DNA from: Spirosoma taeanense
Lineage (GTDB): Bacteria; Bacteroidota; Bacteroidia; Cytophagales; Spirosomataceae
Assembly (NCBI RefSeq): GCF_013127955.1
Contig: NZ_CP053435.1
Span: forward strand, 3,819,001-3,883,000
Length of the DNA: 64,000 nucleotides
Direction: 5' to 3'
Made by a program: the position numbers and the translations under genes
The notes under the pieces: generated by a model
Database searches by the model: none
The model's input: only the letters and a program-made list of their open reading frames with translations
What the model was told of the DNA's origin: nothing
Shown: positions 18,938 through 28,756 of the stretch, in pieces
Layout of the letters: each line of letters begins with the position of its first letter
How positions within the stretch are numbered: the first letter of the stretch is position 1

Positions 18938-18939
18938 AA

Positions 18940-19320
18940 TTATTTATCCGTCAACTGATTAACCACTTCTACCAGCCGGTCGAAGTTGAGTGGTTTAACC
19001 AGTACGTCGTTGAAGCCGGCCGTTTTGAACTCTTCTTCTGTATAGTTTTTGGCGTTACCCGTAATGGCAACGATGGGAACTGTCGCTTTTTCCTGATCAG
19101 ACATGGCACGAACGCGCCGAACGCATTCCATACCGTCCATAATGGGCATGTTGATGTCTAACAGCAGGATACTAAAATCTTCCTTTTCCAGAATCTGCAG
19201 CACCTGTTCGCCATTCTTTACGGCAGTGATGTCATAGTTCTGAAACTCAAGGATCTTGCGGGCCAGATTCTGGATAACGGAGCTATCTTCGGCAATCAGG
19301 ACGCGTTTGGAAGCTGACAT
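18940..19320 (-). CDS. Single-domain response regulator (CheY-like)
   Basis: A stand-alone receiver domain of 126 residues. The acidic pocket residue Asp12 (AEDSS), phospho-acceptor Asp55 (LLLDINMP), Thr87 (AITGN) and Lys109 (LVKPL) are all in place. It has no output domain, so it should act by protein contact or as a relay. I chose ATG at 19320 (MSASKRVLIAED); the longer frame from 19482 adds 54 residues from the intergenic region. It lies about 900 bp from the end of a large hybrid kinase gene with an HPt domain, a plausible phosphodonor, but this pairing is inference. Confidence 0.92.
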   Translation of the reverse strand: MSASKRVLIAEDSSVIQNLARKILEFQNYDITAVKNGEQVLQILEKEDFSILLLDINMPIMDGMECVRRVRAMSDQEKATVPIVAITGNAKNYTEEEFKTAGFNDVLVKPLNFDRLVEVVNQLTDK

Positions 19321-19668
19321 AGGGCTTGGGGATCGTGTTATGTTTAGCGTGGTGAAATTAGCATTTAATACGCAAACGCAAAAAAAGCCCTGATCCAACA
19401 GGCACCTCCCCAACTCGGATGACTTTAAATAGCCTAGTGCATCCGTAGCGGTATTTTTCAAAAAACTCGCAAAAAAAATCAATTATCCGGTTCAGCTTAT
19501 GCGATTTTTTTAGTAAGTTTAATCCCTCAACTCAATGATTCTTATTGACTTCCGCCTTTTAGTAACGTTGGTAGCCGTTTGTCCTTAACGGTTGATTTAT
19601 CCTCTGGTTTGCACTTCGTTTTGAGTTGAACTTTTTGCCTTCTTTACGAACCTTCCTCTTTTACGCCT
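19321..19668. other. Intergenic region between divergent genes
   Basis: About 350 bases separating the minus-strand response regulator from the plus-strand WapI-like gene. It must carry promoters for both. It is moderately AT-rich, with A-runs near 19380 and 19470-19490. I found no perfect TAnnTTTG element and no structured RNA. Confidence 0.4.
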
Positions 19669-20106
19669 ATGAGACTGACCGGACCCGATGGCATTTTTGA
19701 GCTGAACATTCTGGACTATGAATGCAGCGACTCTCCGTCCTTTATGGACCGTAACTGGCTTATTGTCAGCCTAAGAACCCGTTACCGCGATCACCAATGC
19801 GTTCGCACGGCGCCGATTCTTTCTACCTGGGAGCTGGAGTTACTGCTGAAGTGGATGCGCGCAATTGCGGATGAGCACGAACTTTCGCCTAAACTGTCGT
19901 TTGTTGAACCAGCTTTAGGGTTTAACAACATCTCGATGGGTAATGGCGACTACCGGTTTCGGATTAAACTCGGCTCGGATGCCCTGCCTAACTGGCAACG
20001 CGGCACCGCACCGTTTTATTTACCCGTTACGCCCGATAAACGTGAATTACAGGGAGCCATTCAGGATCTGGAACGACAGCTACACCGATTTCCTGTACGT
20101 GAGTAA
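19669..20106 (+). CDS. WapI-like (immunity-family) domain protein (145 aa)
   Basis: A small soluble protein that resembles the WapI family, first known as immunity proteins to the Bacillus WapA toxin. The pattern is an N-terminal strand region, DRNWLIVS near residues 27-34, TWELELLLKWM near 52-62, a strand ending SFVEPALGF near 75-85 and a C-terminal beta strand. The match is from memory of the family pattern and is moderate. No toxin gene lies next to it, so here it may serve another role. Its 3' end faces the hybrid kinase gene across a perfect 68-bp palindrome. Confidence 0.55.
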   Translation: MRLTGPDGIFELNILDYECSDSPSFMDRNWLIVSLRTRYRDHQCVRTAPILSTWELELLLKWMRAIADEHELSPKLSFVEPALGFNNISMGNGDYRFRIKLGSDALPNWQRGTAPFYLPVTPDKRELQGAIQDLERQLHRFPVRE

Positions 20107-20132
20107 TCTATAGCTCAACTTCTAATCCTGTC

Positions 20133-20200
20133 ATAAAGCCCTCAGGCTTGCTCTGGTCAACGTAACGTTACGTTGACCAGAGCAAGCCTGAGGGCTTTAT
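20133..20200. terminator. Perfect 68-bp palindrome, probable bidirectional terminator
   Basis: Two 34-base arms (20133-20166 and 20167-20200) are exact reverse complements with no spacer; the centre reads GTAACGTTAC. The outer ends are ATAAAGCC and GGCTTTAT, so a transcript from either side ends in a GC-rich stem followed by a short T/A run. It sits between the stop of the WapI-like gene and the stop of the convergent histidine kinase gene. The arm length is well beyond that of an ordinary terminator. Confidence 0.85.
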
Positions 20201-20216
20201 TATTAGCTTGCGTTCG

Positions 20217-23200
20217 TTACGTTTTCACAGTTTCACGCTCTTGCAGGAACTCGGTAAATGATCGCTCCAGCGCCTGCAAGGCTTCAGATAACCCACTTGT
20301 ATCGTTTAGCTTAAGTTTTCCTTCGGCGGTGCGGGCTATGTCGGCCATGCGCGACACGCCAATGGTTCCGGCACTGCCTTTGAGCGTATGCAGGTGACTT
20401 TTCACGGTCGGAATATCGCCCAGCGCGTAGGCATCTACCGCGCCTTTAACCAGGTCGGTGGCTTCGACAACAAACTCCTCCATGATGCTGTCGACGAGTT
20501 CCTGCCCGCCAATGTCGCGGAGCTGGCCAACAATTTCGGGGTCAATGATCGGCAGCGCAGACTCTCCGGCAACGACTGGTTCCGGCGCCGGACTGGCTGG
20601 TGCGCTCCCGCGTTTCGCCCGGCTGGCATCCGCAATTTCCTTTACTTTAGCGATCAGACTCTGCGCCCGGATCGGCTTGGCAATGTAATCGTCGAGGCCC
20701 TGACTGATGAAGCGTTCCCGGTCTTCGCGCATTGAGTAGGCCGTCATGGCGACAACCGTTGGGAGTTGCAGCCCGAACTGCGCGCGCAGATGGCGGGTCG
20801 TTTCGACACCATCCATGTCGGGCATCTGAATGTCCATGAAAATAACGTCGAATCCCGCAAATTCGCCCCTGGCTCGTTTCTCTTCGCCTTTCTGCACCTC
20901 CGCAATGGCCGCCGGACCACTGTCGGCAATGGTAACGATGCAACCGGCCTTCCGCAGAATCTCGCTGGCTACCTTGCGGTTAACGGCGTTGTCGTCGACC
21001 AGCAATACGTTCGGGTGGTAATCGCTGAAGAAGTTGGCCAGCGCAATTTCAGCCACTTCGGTGGTCTGCTGCGTCGGACTGATCGACGTTTCTTTCAGTT
21101 CAATCTCGAACCAGAACGTACTGCCCTGCCCTACTTCCGACTCTACGCCCACGTCACCTTTCATCAGATGCGCCAGTTCTTTCGAGATGGCCAGGCCCAG
21201 CCCCGTGCCGCCAAACGACTTGCGCGACGATGTATCGACCTGACTGAAGGAATTGAACAACAGGTTAATATTGGCTGCCGAGATGCCGATGCCGGAGTCT
21301 TTTACGCCTACCCGAATCCGGTTGAATTTACCGTGCTTGCTGATGAGATTAGCCTCAACCCGAATGGTACCGTTCTCGGTAAACTTAATGGCGTTAGAGG
21401 TCATATTCGACAGAATCTGCAGCAGCCGCGTCTGGTCGGCAATTACGAACTTAGGCAGCGCCGGATCGAGATGGTAGCTAAGCTCGTTGTTTTTGGAATT
21501 GGCCTGCTGGCCGAACAGGGCAATCAGCTTCTCAAAAATTTCGCGGAATTCGATCGGCGCTTCGTGCAGCACCATCTTGCCCGCTTCAATTTTAGACAGG
21601 TCCAGAATATCGTTCAGGATGTTGAGCAGCGTTTCCGACGAGCGTTTGATGGTTTTAACGTAACTGCGCTGCTCATCGTCCAGGCGGGTATCGTTAAGCA
21701 GGTCAATCATACCGATCACGCCGTTCATTGGCGTACGGATTTCGTGGCTCATATTGGCCAGAAACTGCTCTTTTACCTTCAGCGAACGCTCGGCTTCTTC
21801 CTTGGCCTTGACGAGTTCGGCCGACTGCCGCTTCAGTTCGGTGATGTCGCGCGCCAGCACCGCCACGACCGAGTAACGACCGTCGTCGTCCTGCAGCAGG
21901 AGCATATTGAACATAAACTGCCGTTCAGTGCCGTCTTTCCGGCGCATGCTGACCTCGAAGTTGCGCAGGCTGCGATTACGCCCGAGCTTAATCATGGCCC
22001 GGTGAATGACGCTCTTGTCAACAAAATACTGCGTTACGTCCTGGCCCAGCACTTCGTCGGGCGTGTACCCCATACGTTTGAACACCGACGGGCTGATCAT
22101 CGTAATCCGGCCTTTACGGTCTACGCGGGCATAGATGTCCTGCAGGTTTTCGAAAATCCCCCGGAATTTCTCTTCGCTCTGCAGCGTAGCGATTTCGGCT
22201 CGTTTCCGGTTCGTGATGTCACGCGCAATGCCCGACACTTCTTCAATCAGACCACCCGCCAGCATGATCGGATTGAGCTGAAAATCCAGCCAGACCTCTT
22301 TTTCGTCGTTGCCGAAATGCAGTTCGAAGTTCTGGGCGTAGCCCCGGAAGGCCAGTCGGTATTTTTCTTCCAGCAGTCTCCGGTTTTCTTCGCCAATCAT
22401 GCGCCAGCCCTGCTTGGGTGCGCTGATGTGCAGCCGGGGCTTTTCGCTTAACTGATTCTCAATTAGCCGCGTGTAATTCTTGTTGAACGAAGTCAGTTGC
22501 AGCCCCTTGTTGACCGACCAGACCAGATACGTACTGCTGTCGAAAATTGCGTTCAGCCGGGCGTTCTGTTTATCGAGGGCGGCCTCCGACTGTTTGCGGG
22601 CGATAGCCAGCGCCACCTGTCCCGAAATGAATTCGAGCAGTTCCAGATCCCGGGGGCCGTAGGTTCGGGCGTCGTCGTAGGACTTTACGCCTATAATTCC
22701 CGTAATCTCGTCGCCAATGCGCAGGGGCGCCGTCAGCATCACCTTCGGCTGAAGCTGCCCGTACAAATCAATTTTGTGCTGCTCGGCGAGCTGGCGGATA
22801 TCTTTTTCGTACAGAAACAGGGGCTTATTGGCCCGAATCGTGTATTCGGTCAGGCCGTTGCCGAGTTTCCGTTTAGTGAACCGCATGTTACCGCCAAAGT
22901 ACTCGTCGACGTAATACGGAAACGACAGATAGGTTTTGCTGGAATCATACAGAGCGATGAAGAAATTCCGGGCTTCGATAATGTTCCCCAGTTCTTCATG
23001 AATCCGGTGGTAAAGCTCGTCAAGGTTGTGGGCGTTAATCGTCCAGTTGGCGATGCTATAGTATAACTTCTGCGACTTTTCGGCCCGAATCTTGCCCGTT
23101 ATATCGTGAAGAATGCACCGGAACGTGGTAGGCTTTCCGTTATCGAACCGGCAGTTGACACTACCCGACAGAAAAATGGTTTTACCGGCCTTGTTGCGAA

Positions 23201-23915
23201 ATACGGTTTCAAAATATGGCAGCTTAACGCCTTCCTGAATCCGTTTCAGCAGCGTCAGCGTACTTTCGGCATAATCGGGATGGAGTACGTCGCGCAGATT
23301 CAGGGCGGCAATTTCGTCGGAACTATAACCCAACACCTCGCGCCAGGCCCGATTGACGAAGATAAACTTGCCATCGAGCGTCAGCAACTGAATCAAGTCA
23401 GACGTATTGTCGACCAGATCCTGCAGTTGAGCGTTGGTATTCGACAGCGCCGAGGCAACGCGCCGTTTGTTGGTGACGTCCTCACCAATCAGCGTAAAGG
23501 ACGATACGCCACTTTTATCGTCATGGGTCAGAAACGAGTTCAGCCGAACGTTGCGAAACGCTCCGCTGCGGGTCAGCAGGTTCACTTCCCGCTGCTCAGG
23601 AAAGCCGCCTTTGATCAGCGCTTCCTCAAATTCAAGCTCAAGCCGGGCCCGGTCGGCGGGCGGAATAAAAATATCGAAGAAATTTTTCCCAATAATATCA
23701 TCTGGATGCCAGGCCGTAACGCGGTAGGTATAAGGATTAGCGTAGCTGAGCGCTCCGTCGCGCTCAATCGTAACGCCAATCAGATTTAGCTGATCGACTG
23801 TCTGGCGAACGTCGGGATGCGGGGCGTCATCAGACAGAACAGCGCCGTCGCGTTCGTGGTGGAGCCGCTGAATTTCGGCTACTAATTCGTCTTTGGTTTT
23901 AGAAGACCAGCGCAT
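20217..23915 (-). CDS. Hybrid sensor histidine kinase with PAS, GAF, receiver and HPt domains (1232 aa)
   Basis: A cytoplasmic multi-step phosphorelay kinase. From the chosen ATG at 23915 the order is PAS (about 40-150), PAS (165-280), GAF (285-440), PAS-like (450-570), PAS (580-695), HisKA with His724 ([11 protein letters not shown]), HATPase with N-box Asn841, DSGIG (873-877) and GGTGLGLA (902-909), receiver with Asp974/975, phospho-acceptor Asp1028, Thr1058 and Lys1080, and HPt with His1176 (HTLKGSAGT). No membrane segment or signal peptide is seen, so it senses an intracellular or diffusible cue. An ORF extension to 24020 adds 35 unlikely residues. The nearby CheY-like protein may accept phosphate from the HPt domain. 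Confidence 0.95.
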   Translation of the reverse strand: MRWSSKTKDELVAEIQRLHHERDGAVLSDDAPHPDVRQTVDQLNLIGVTIERDGALSYANPYTYRVTAWHPDDIIGKNFFDIFIPPADRARLELEFEEALIKGGFPEQREVNLLTRSGAFRNVRLNSFLTHDDKSGVSSFTLIGEDVTNKRRVASALSNTNAQLQDLVDNTSDLIQLLTLDGKFIFVNRAWREVLGYSSDEIAALNLRDVLHPDYAESTLTLLKRIQEGVKLPYFETVFRNKAGKTIFLSGSVNCRFDNGKPTTFRCILHDITGKIRAEKSQKLYYSIANWTINAHNLDELYHRIHEELGNIIEARNFFIALYDSSKTYLSFPYYVDEYFGGNMRFTKRKLGNGLTEYTIRANKPLFLYEKDIRQLAEQHKIDLYGQLQPKVMLTAPLRIGDEITGIIGVKSYDDARTYGPRDLELLEFISGQVALAIARKQSEAALDKQNARLNAIFDSSTYLVWSVNKGLQLTSFNKNYTRLIENQLSEKPRLHISAPKQGWRMIGEENRRLLEEKYRLAFRGYAQNFELHFGNDEKEVWLDFQLNPIMLAGGLIEEVSGIARDITNRKRAEIATLQSEEKFRGIFENLQDIYARVDRKGRITMISPSVFKRMGYTPDEVLGQDVTQYFVDKSVIHRAMIKLGRNRSLRNFEVSMRRKDGTERQFMFNMLLLQDDDGRYSVVAVLARDITELKRQSAELVKAKEEAERSLKVKEQFLANMSHEIRTPMNGVIGMIDLLNDTRLDDEQRSYVKTIKRSSETLLNILNDILDLSKIEAGKMVLHEAPIEFREIFEKLIALFGQQANSKNNELSYHLDPALPKFVIADQTRLLQILSNMTSNAIKFTENGTIRVEANLISKHGKFNRIRVGVKDSGIGISAANINLLFNSFSQVDTSSRKSFGGTGLGLAISKELAHLMKGDVGVESEVGQGSTFWFEIELKETSISPTQQTTEVAEIALANFFSDYHPNVLLVDDNAVNRKVASEILRKAGCIVTIADSGPAAIAEVQKGEEKRARGEFAGFDVIFMDIQMPDMDGVETTRHLRAQFGLQLPTVVAMTAYSMREDRERFISQGLDDYIAKPIRAQSLIAKVKEIADASRAKRGSAPASPAPEPVVAGESALPIIDPEIVGQLRDIGGQELVDSIMEEFVVEATDLVKGAVDAYALGDIPTVKSHLHTLKGSAGTIGVSRMADIARTAEGKLKLNDTSGLSEALQALERSFTEFLQERETVKT

Positions 23916-24107
23916 GGATATCAAGACGTTTCCGTCCAACTTTTTATGGAAAGCCACCAACTGCAAGCAGCTAAATCTACGCAAAAAGCCGGTTTCTTCC
24001 AAGCTGCAACCGGTAGGCAACAGTATTCCCGGATTCGGCTATTTATTCCTCAGATACGCATTCGTTCGCGTGTATTTGCGTAATTTGCTGTTAATCCATC
24101 AACGACC

Positions 24108-24443
24108 ATGGGTAAACTATTTATTGTTGGGATCATCTTACTGGCTCTGACGGGATGCGAACCCTACGATCTGGAACGTAAGCGTTTCCCGGTCTGTTCC
24201 AAACCCTCGGCCGAGATTGGCGTTACGATCGATCGGCTGGACGTAACGTTTTTTCTGTTTAATCCGCAGGGCGACATCACGGTGGCAGGCTGGGACCCCG
24301 GCGACGGCAAAGGTAAAAATCGGGTTGGCCCCCGCGTAACGTATAATTACGAAAAAGCCGGTACCTATATCGTTACGCTGGTGCTAGTCAACGCCTGCGA
24401 CGATACGTTTACGACCACCCGCGATATTACCATCCGTAACTAG
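24108..24443 (+). CDS. Small lipoprotein with a PKD-like domain (111 aa)
   Basis: A lipoprotein with lipobox LTGC (Cys17). The remaining 95 residues read as one PKD-like beta sandwich: FNPQGDITVAGWDPGDG followed by RVTYNYEKAGTYIVTL, the typical DxGDG and GTYxVTL pattern. Three further cysteines could make a disulfide. It is 6 bp ahead of the next exported protein gene, so the three plus-strand genes 24108-26520 probably form one transcript. It is likely an outer-membrane-associated binding or scaffolding domain. Confidence 0.7.
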   Translation: MGKLFIVGIILLALTGCEPYDLERKRFPVCSKPSAEIGVTIDRLDVTFFLFNPQGDITVAGWDPGDGKGKNRVGPRVTYNYEKAGTYIVTLVLVNACDDTFTTTRDITIRN

Positions 24444-24449
24444 CTCTCC

Positions 24450-25499
24450 ATGCGTCTGCTGTTCCTTTGTTTCTTTTTTCTGATACTAACTCTGACCAGC
24501 CGGGCGCAGGAGCGCGTCCGCAACGTTCGGCTCCGCGTGGTGGATTCATCGCAGGTCGAAATTCGGTATGATCTGATCAATGCCCGTCCGGGCGACTCGA
24601 TTTATTTTCAGATTCGTAGTCGGCTTCGGGGCGCTTTACGGATTCTGCCCGAGTTTGTGCGGGGCGACATCGGTACCCGAATCGTGGCCGGCTCCGAACG
24701 GCGTATTGTCTGGAACGCGCTGGCCAATGGGTATTCCCTCAATGAAGAAATCCGCGCTACAGTACTGGTCAAAACCGGTCTACTACCCGCCCCTTCGGCC
24801 CCCCTGCCTACTGAACCAACCATTGCCAGCCGACCGGAAAAACCCTCGCAAAAGCCAACTAGTGTAACCACGCCCCTAAACCCAGCATCGATCCCCAGAC
24901 TACCCAAGCGAAGCGAACCAACCGTGATTGGCAGAGATACCGTAACGGCCCGGCCGGCTCCACCCGCCGAACCGCGGCCCGTGACCCAGCCGCCTACCCG
25001 ACCCGACCCGCCAGCTGTCAGCCCGACGGAACCGGCAACCATACCCCAGCCTGCCGACGTAAGCTCGCAACGGAAACGCTATGCCGGACCGGCCTGGGCG
25101 CTGCTGAGCGCCGTAGCTCCGGGCGTCGGGAACATTTTCGTGCAAACGCCGAATCCGAAAGTCGGTCTACGGCCTTTTATCGCCGTTGGCTGTTATGGCC
25201 TGCTGGCCTATGGTTTGATTGAACGCCTAAAATCGCGGGATGAGTTTGCGGTCTATGAACGGCAGAAAAATTCAGTCCTTGCCGAACCGTATTACCAGAA
25301 GGCCAACAGCCATTATCATCGGTACTACCTGGCCACCCGGACGGCCATTGCCGTGGCAGCCGCCGACGTGATTCTGACCTTTTTAAGAGGACTACGTAAC
25401 AATCAGCTTCGTTCTGAAGCTCGTCGATTACAATCCGTTACGTTCCGGCCGGGCATTCAGGCCGGACAGCCAACGGCGGTTATGCGCTATTCGTTTTAA
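24450..25499 (+). CDS. Exported protein with proline-rich linker (349 aa)
   Basis: A signal peptide (about residues 1-19, TSRAQ) precedes a beta domain of about 90 residues (VRLRVVDSSQVEIRYDL...). A long Pro/Thr-rich linker spans about 110-205, followed by a region with a weakly hydrophobic segment (WALLSAVAPGVGNIF and FIAVGCYGLLAYGLI) and another near 295-310, which may be membrane-inserted. This resembles Bacteroidota proteins that link a periplasmic sensor-like domain to a membrane end, but no family is recognised. It follows the PKD-like lipoprotein by 6 bp. Confidence 0.65.
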   Translation: MRLLFLCFFFLILTLTSRAQERVRNVRLRVVDSSQVEIRYDLINARPGDSIYFQIRSRLRGALRILPEFVRGDIGTRIVAGSERRIVWNALANGYSLNEEIRATVLVKTGLLPAPSAPLPTEPTIASRPEKPSQKPTSVTTPLNPASIPRLPKRSEPTVIGRDTVTARPAPPAEPRPVTQPPTRPDPPAVSPTEPATIPQPADVSSQRKRYAGPAWALLSAVAPGVGNIFVQTPNPKVGLRPFIAVGCYGLLAYGLIERLKSRDEFAVYERQKNSVLAEPYYQKANSHYHRYYLATRTAIAVAAADVILTFLRGLRNNQLRSEARRLQSVTFRPGIQAGQPTAVMRYSF

Positions 25500-25554
25500 A
25501 CGGTTCATCAGGGATGCAACCCGGTCTTCTGCATCTGACTTTATTCATTACGCC

Positions 25555-26520
25555 ATGCGTTTATCTAGCTTACTGATCTCTTTTCTGCTATCCATAGCCA
25601 GCCTGGCGCAGTCGACAGACCCCAACCGACGCCCGAAGTCGGTCATCTACTCGGCCAGCAGCGACTGGCAGAAGGTTACCCTCAAGCGAACGCCCCGTCT
25701 GCGCCGGGAAACCACTGCGGCTACTACCCCCCGTGCCGACGAGCCGACCGTTCGTGAACCATCGGTAGTGCCAGCCACACTCCCTACCTCGCCAGTCGTT
25801 ACCGCAACACCCCAGCCGACGGTGACTCGTTTCAATGTGCCGACGCTGCAGAACAATTATCCGGATAATGTTCCTGTAGTGAATAATACAACGGCGGAAC
25901 CAGGAACGCAGCCCAGTCGGACGGCTTCGACCCGAACGAATGCTTCGGGCTTCCGCCCGGCCTTTACCGGCGATTTTGCCACCAACCGGAACGGCTGGAA
26001 AGCCGGTAACAAAGGCGATTACAATTATCAGATAGGCTTGGGGAAATACAGCATCCGCAAGCGCCGGATGGACACCCAGCAGGCCGCGTTTAGCTTTGTA
26101 CCGCTTCCAGTTGACATTAATCTGAACATAGCTGACGTGTTTACGATTAAGGTCGACATTGTGGCTGATTCAGGTCAGGTGCCTACGGGTGGCGTTCTGT
26201 TTGGCGTTCTGGATTCGCTGAATTACTCGGCCTTTCTGTTGAATGGAAAGGGGGAAATTGCCATCGTTCGCGTCACGAATGGCGAAACTTCCGACGATTA
26301 TATGCCGGGCGACTACTTTAAACCGGGTATTTTACTTGAAAGAAATCGGGATCGGCTAATTATCCGGCGTAAAGGGGAAGCGCTGCATTTTTATATTAAT
26401 GAACGGGAAGTACGCAGCAGCCCCTATCCGTTCAAAATGCTGGCCGGCAATGGCATTGGTCTGACAACAACCGGCTACTGGACGTCGTTCCAGAAATTAA
26501 GCGTTACGCTGGGGCCGTAG
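25555..26520 (+). CDS. Exported protein with laminin-G/concanavalin-like C-terminal domain (321 aa)
   Basis: A signal peptide (about residues 1-19, SLAQ) is followed by a low-complexity Thr/Pro-rich linker to about residue 130 and a C-terminal beta-rich domain of about 190 residues. That domain starts FTGDFATNRNGW, runs through GVLFGVLDSLNYSAFLL and ends GLTTTGYWTSFQKLSV, the layout of concanavalin-A-like lectin/glucanase folds used to bind or cut glycans. No catalytic residues are evident. Its stop lies 2 bp from the stop of the convergent membrane protein gene, so the two transcripts must overlap. Confidence 0.65.
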   Translation: MRLSSLLISFLLSIASLAQSTDPNRRPKSVIYSASSDWQKVTLKRTPRLRRETTAATTPRADEPTVREPSVVPATLPTSPVVTATPQPTVTRFNVPTLQNNYPDNVPVVNNTTAEPGTQPSRTASTRTNASGFRPAFTGDFATNRNGWKAGNKGDYNYQIGLGKYSIRKRRMDTQQAAFSFVPLPVDINLNIADVFTIKVDIVADSGQVPTGGVLFGVLDSLNYSAFLLNGKGEIAIVRVTNGETSDDYMPGDYFKPGILLERNRDRLIIRRKGEALHFYINEREVRSSPYPFKMLAGNGIGLTTTGYWTSFQKLSVTLGP

Positions 26521-26522
26521 CC

Positions 26523-27941
26523 TTATTTGATGCGTTCGCCATTTCGGTTAATGGTTATAAGCTGCCCATTCAGGAAAGCGCCGGCTGTATTCCCCCGGAA
26601 GGGCGTAACGGCCTCAAACTCGGGCTGAATGACCCACTCATCGTTCTCATCAATAAAGCCCCAGCGACCATTGCTGCGCGCCCGTCGCCAGCCGCGCTCA
26701 TCAGTGCCCAACTCTATCTTATCGTAAGGCTTACCGCCGAAGGCTTCCTCGTACTTACCCGCCCGGGCATCGGCTGGAGTAGTAGGCACAGTTTCGGGCT
26801 CGGACGCGGGCGGGTTATCGGCAACGGGTGGCTGAGCCGGCTCTTCGACCGGTTTAGTTTCCTCCACTACGGTCGTTGACGATTCGTCGCCAGGCAGAGT
26901 CTGGGTACTGGCAGCTTCTGTTTCCTGATCATCAACTGGTGCCTGGCGACCTGTTCGAGAAGCAGATCCGGTTGAGTAAGTCGTCCGCTCCGTTCGTCTC
27001 TGCGGCTCAGGTGAGATTCGTTCTCCGCTGTTATTCCGAATTAGCCAGTAAATTAGTGCCAGTAGTGCCAGCGCAAACAGAACCCCGTAAACCCCACTCC
27101 GATCCGGCGGAATCACCTCAACCCGAACGGTACTAAGCGGATTGTTATTAGCGTCAAACAGTGTGTAATCCGTCGTTTTGGTCGGTTTTACCCAGCCCCG
27201 GTTCTGGGGAGATAAACCTTCGCCTAAATCATCAATCGTGACGGCCAGCAAATTGTCGACATTCCATTCCAGCGTAACGCCCTGCCCTTTGCGCACTTTG
27301 GCGGGCGTGGCCGTAAACTTCCGCACAACCGGGGCCGGTTCGGGCGGAGCAGCAGGTTTGCTCGGTTCAGCGGGTGGCTCAGTTGGCTTGTTAACGGGCG
27401 CAACCGGCTCTGGAACGGGTGGCGATACAGGTTTTGGCGGCTCTGCTACTACAAGTTCCGGCTCTGCGGGCCGACTCTCCGGCTCAGGCCGTGCCGGTTC
27501 GCGTTCGATTAACTCTGTAAACGCATCCGAAGCGCCCGAATGGGTAGTTGTCGTTACCGGTATAGTTGTCACCGGCGGTTCGGGGGGTTGTGGAGCCGAA
27601 CTTTTTGCCAGCCGTGCCATGACGGCTGGAACCCAGCGGTTGCGCACAAAATCGGCCGACAGTTTCAGCGAAACAGCCGCGTTGACAATCTGGTTTAAAT
27701 CCTGTTCTATGAGATGGCTGCGCGAAGGCAGCGCCAGCCGGGCAATGCGGGTCTGAATATTCTCGAACAGAATACTGTTGTTGCTGATTTCCTGACTAAC
27801 CTCGTTTGCCAGCTTCAGAGCAGCCGCGAGCGATAGGCCAGCGGCCTGCGCTTCCTGTAGGTAGCCATTACTTCGCCACACATCGGGGCCGTCGAGAACG
27901 ATGGCTTCGCGGAGTTTGTCGGTCAGTTCAGTTTCCGTCAT
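26523..27941 (-). CDS. Single-pass membrane protein with Ig-like domain and WG-like repeat (472 aa)
   Basis: The distal gene of the tubulin/Hsp70-like locus. It has a helical N-terminal domain (about residues 1-112), a long Pro/Glu-rich linker (115-204), an Ig-like beta domain (205-278), one transmembrane helix (283-303), a second low-complexity linker and a C-terminal WG-repeat-like segment (about 412-470: RWGFIDENDEWVIQPEFE). Without a signal peptide, the large N-terminal part should be cytoplasmic and the WG-like end periplasmic, or the reverse if inserted the other way. It lies 55 bp after the retropepsin-like gene. Confidence 0.7.
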   Translation of the reverse strand: MTETELTDKLREAIVLDGPDVWRSNGYLQEAQAAGLSLAAALKLANEVSQEISNNSILFENIQTRIARLALPSRSHLIEQDLNQIVNAAVSLKLSADFVRNRWVPAVMARLAKSSAPQPPEPPVTTIPVTTTTHSGASDAFTELIEREPARPEPESRPAEPELVVAEPPKPVSPPVPEPVAPVNKPTEPPAEPSKPAAPPEPAPVVRKFTATPAKVRKGQGVTLEWNVDNLLAVTIDDLGEGLSPQNRGWVKPTKTTDYTLFDANNNPLSTVRVEVIPPDRSGVYGVLFALALLALIYWLIRNNSGERISPEPQRRTERTTYSTGSASRTGRQAPVDDQETEAASTQTLPGDESSTTVVEETKPVEEPAQPPVADNPPASEPETVPTTPADARAGKYEEAFGGKPYDKIELGTDERGWRRARSNGRWGFIDENDEWVIQPEFEAVTPFRGNTAGAFLNGQLITINRNGERIK

Positions 27942-27996
27942 TAAAAAACAAATACGTAATTCAGCGTGAGTCTTGTCGCCATCATAACACGTTAGC

Positions 27997-28572
27997 CTAG
28001 TCGAACGTCACCACATTGCGCCGGTAATCCACCGAAATTTTACCGAACTGCGACAGGGCCGACTGGCCCAGCAGCAACGGGGCTTTGGCACTGCCCACAA
28101 TGTTGGCGTTTACGTTTTCGAGCACCCGATCGCCAATCTGCACCGACTTCAGCCGAACTACCGAACCGGGCGAGATGTCGCCGTTTGCATCCTGGAAACG
28201 CGCCTGGCCAACAATATCGGCGTCGGTAATGGCTCCCTGTTTATACATAAACTCCGCTTCCGTCGCCGACATGGAAATCAGGCTGGCACCGGTATCGAGA
28301 ATAAATTTCATCGGTACGCCATTGACCGTAACGGGCACTTTGTAGACGCCGTTTTCTTTTTCCATGGCAACTTCGGTGGGGCCGGAGCCGATCTGTTTCA
28401 GCGTTGGCTTCGGCGCAGGAGGTGGCGTCTGAACCGGCGCATCGGCCTGTTGATCGGCTGTTGTCCGCTTAGCCCGGCGCGGGGTATGACTACCCGACCG
28501 GGAGCAGCCCGAGCAGCCAGCGAGATAAACGGTGCTAACCAGCAGCAAAATTAATACGATAAGTCGGGTCAT
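27997..28572 (-). CDS. Retropepsin-like aspartic protease lipoprotein (191 aa)
   Basis: A lipoprotein of the clan AA aspartic protease type. The lipobox is LAGC (Cys20), followed by a basic and proline-rich linker (25-58). The catalytic signature FILDTGAS puts the active Asp at 93, and a second hydrophobic motif LLLGQSAL near residue 167 fits the psi-loop partner segment of single-domain retropepsins, which act as homodimers. It should face the periplasm. It sits between the coiled-coil membrane protein and the WG-like protein, behind a 16-bp-stem hairpin, so its expression may be partly separate from the upstream genes. Confidence 0.82.
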   Translation of the reverse strand: MTRLIVLILLLVSTVYLAGCSGCSRSGSHTPRRAKRTTADQQADAPVQTPPPAPKPTLKQIGSGPTEVAMEKENGVYKVPVTVNGVPMKFILDTGASLISMSATEAEFMYKQGAITDADIVGQARFQDANGDISPGSVVRLKSVQIGDRVLENVNANIVGSAKAPLLLGQSALSQFGKISVDYRRNVVTFD

Positions 28573-28605
28573 TGGCGAAATGATTGATAACGTTAGCTAC
28601 GAAGC

Positions 28606-28656
28606 GACCCGCTGTTTGCCGAATGGCGGGACGGCCTTTCCGGCAAACAGCGGGTC
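28606..28656. terminator. Hairpin with 16-bp perfect stem
   Basis: Arms GACCCGCTGTTTGCCG (28606-28621) and its reverse complement (28641-28656) enclose a 19-base loop. It lies in the 184-bp spacer between two minus-strand genes and could attenuate or end the transcript of the upstream coiled-coil protein gene. There is no strong T-run on the minus-strand 3' side, so processing or mRNA protection is an alternative. Confidence 0.55.
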
Positions 28657-28756
28657 ACAAACGCGAGAACATTATCTATTCGGTTTGTGTGTAATTCACT
28701 CGTATAGACGTAGAACCACAACTTTTAGAGTCGTGTTCATTCGGTCCATACAATCC

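Noticed and set aside
20766..22451. 561-residue plus-strand reading frame inside the histidine kinase gene
   Set aside because: It is fully antisense to well-conserved kinase domains; its product is rich in Arg, His, Gln and Val as expected from a shadow frame and matches no family.
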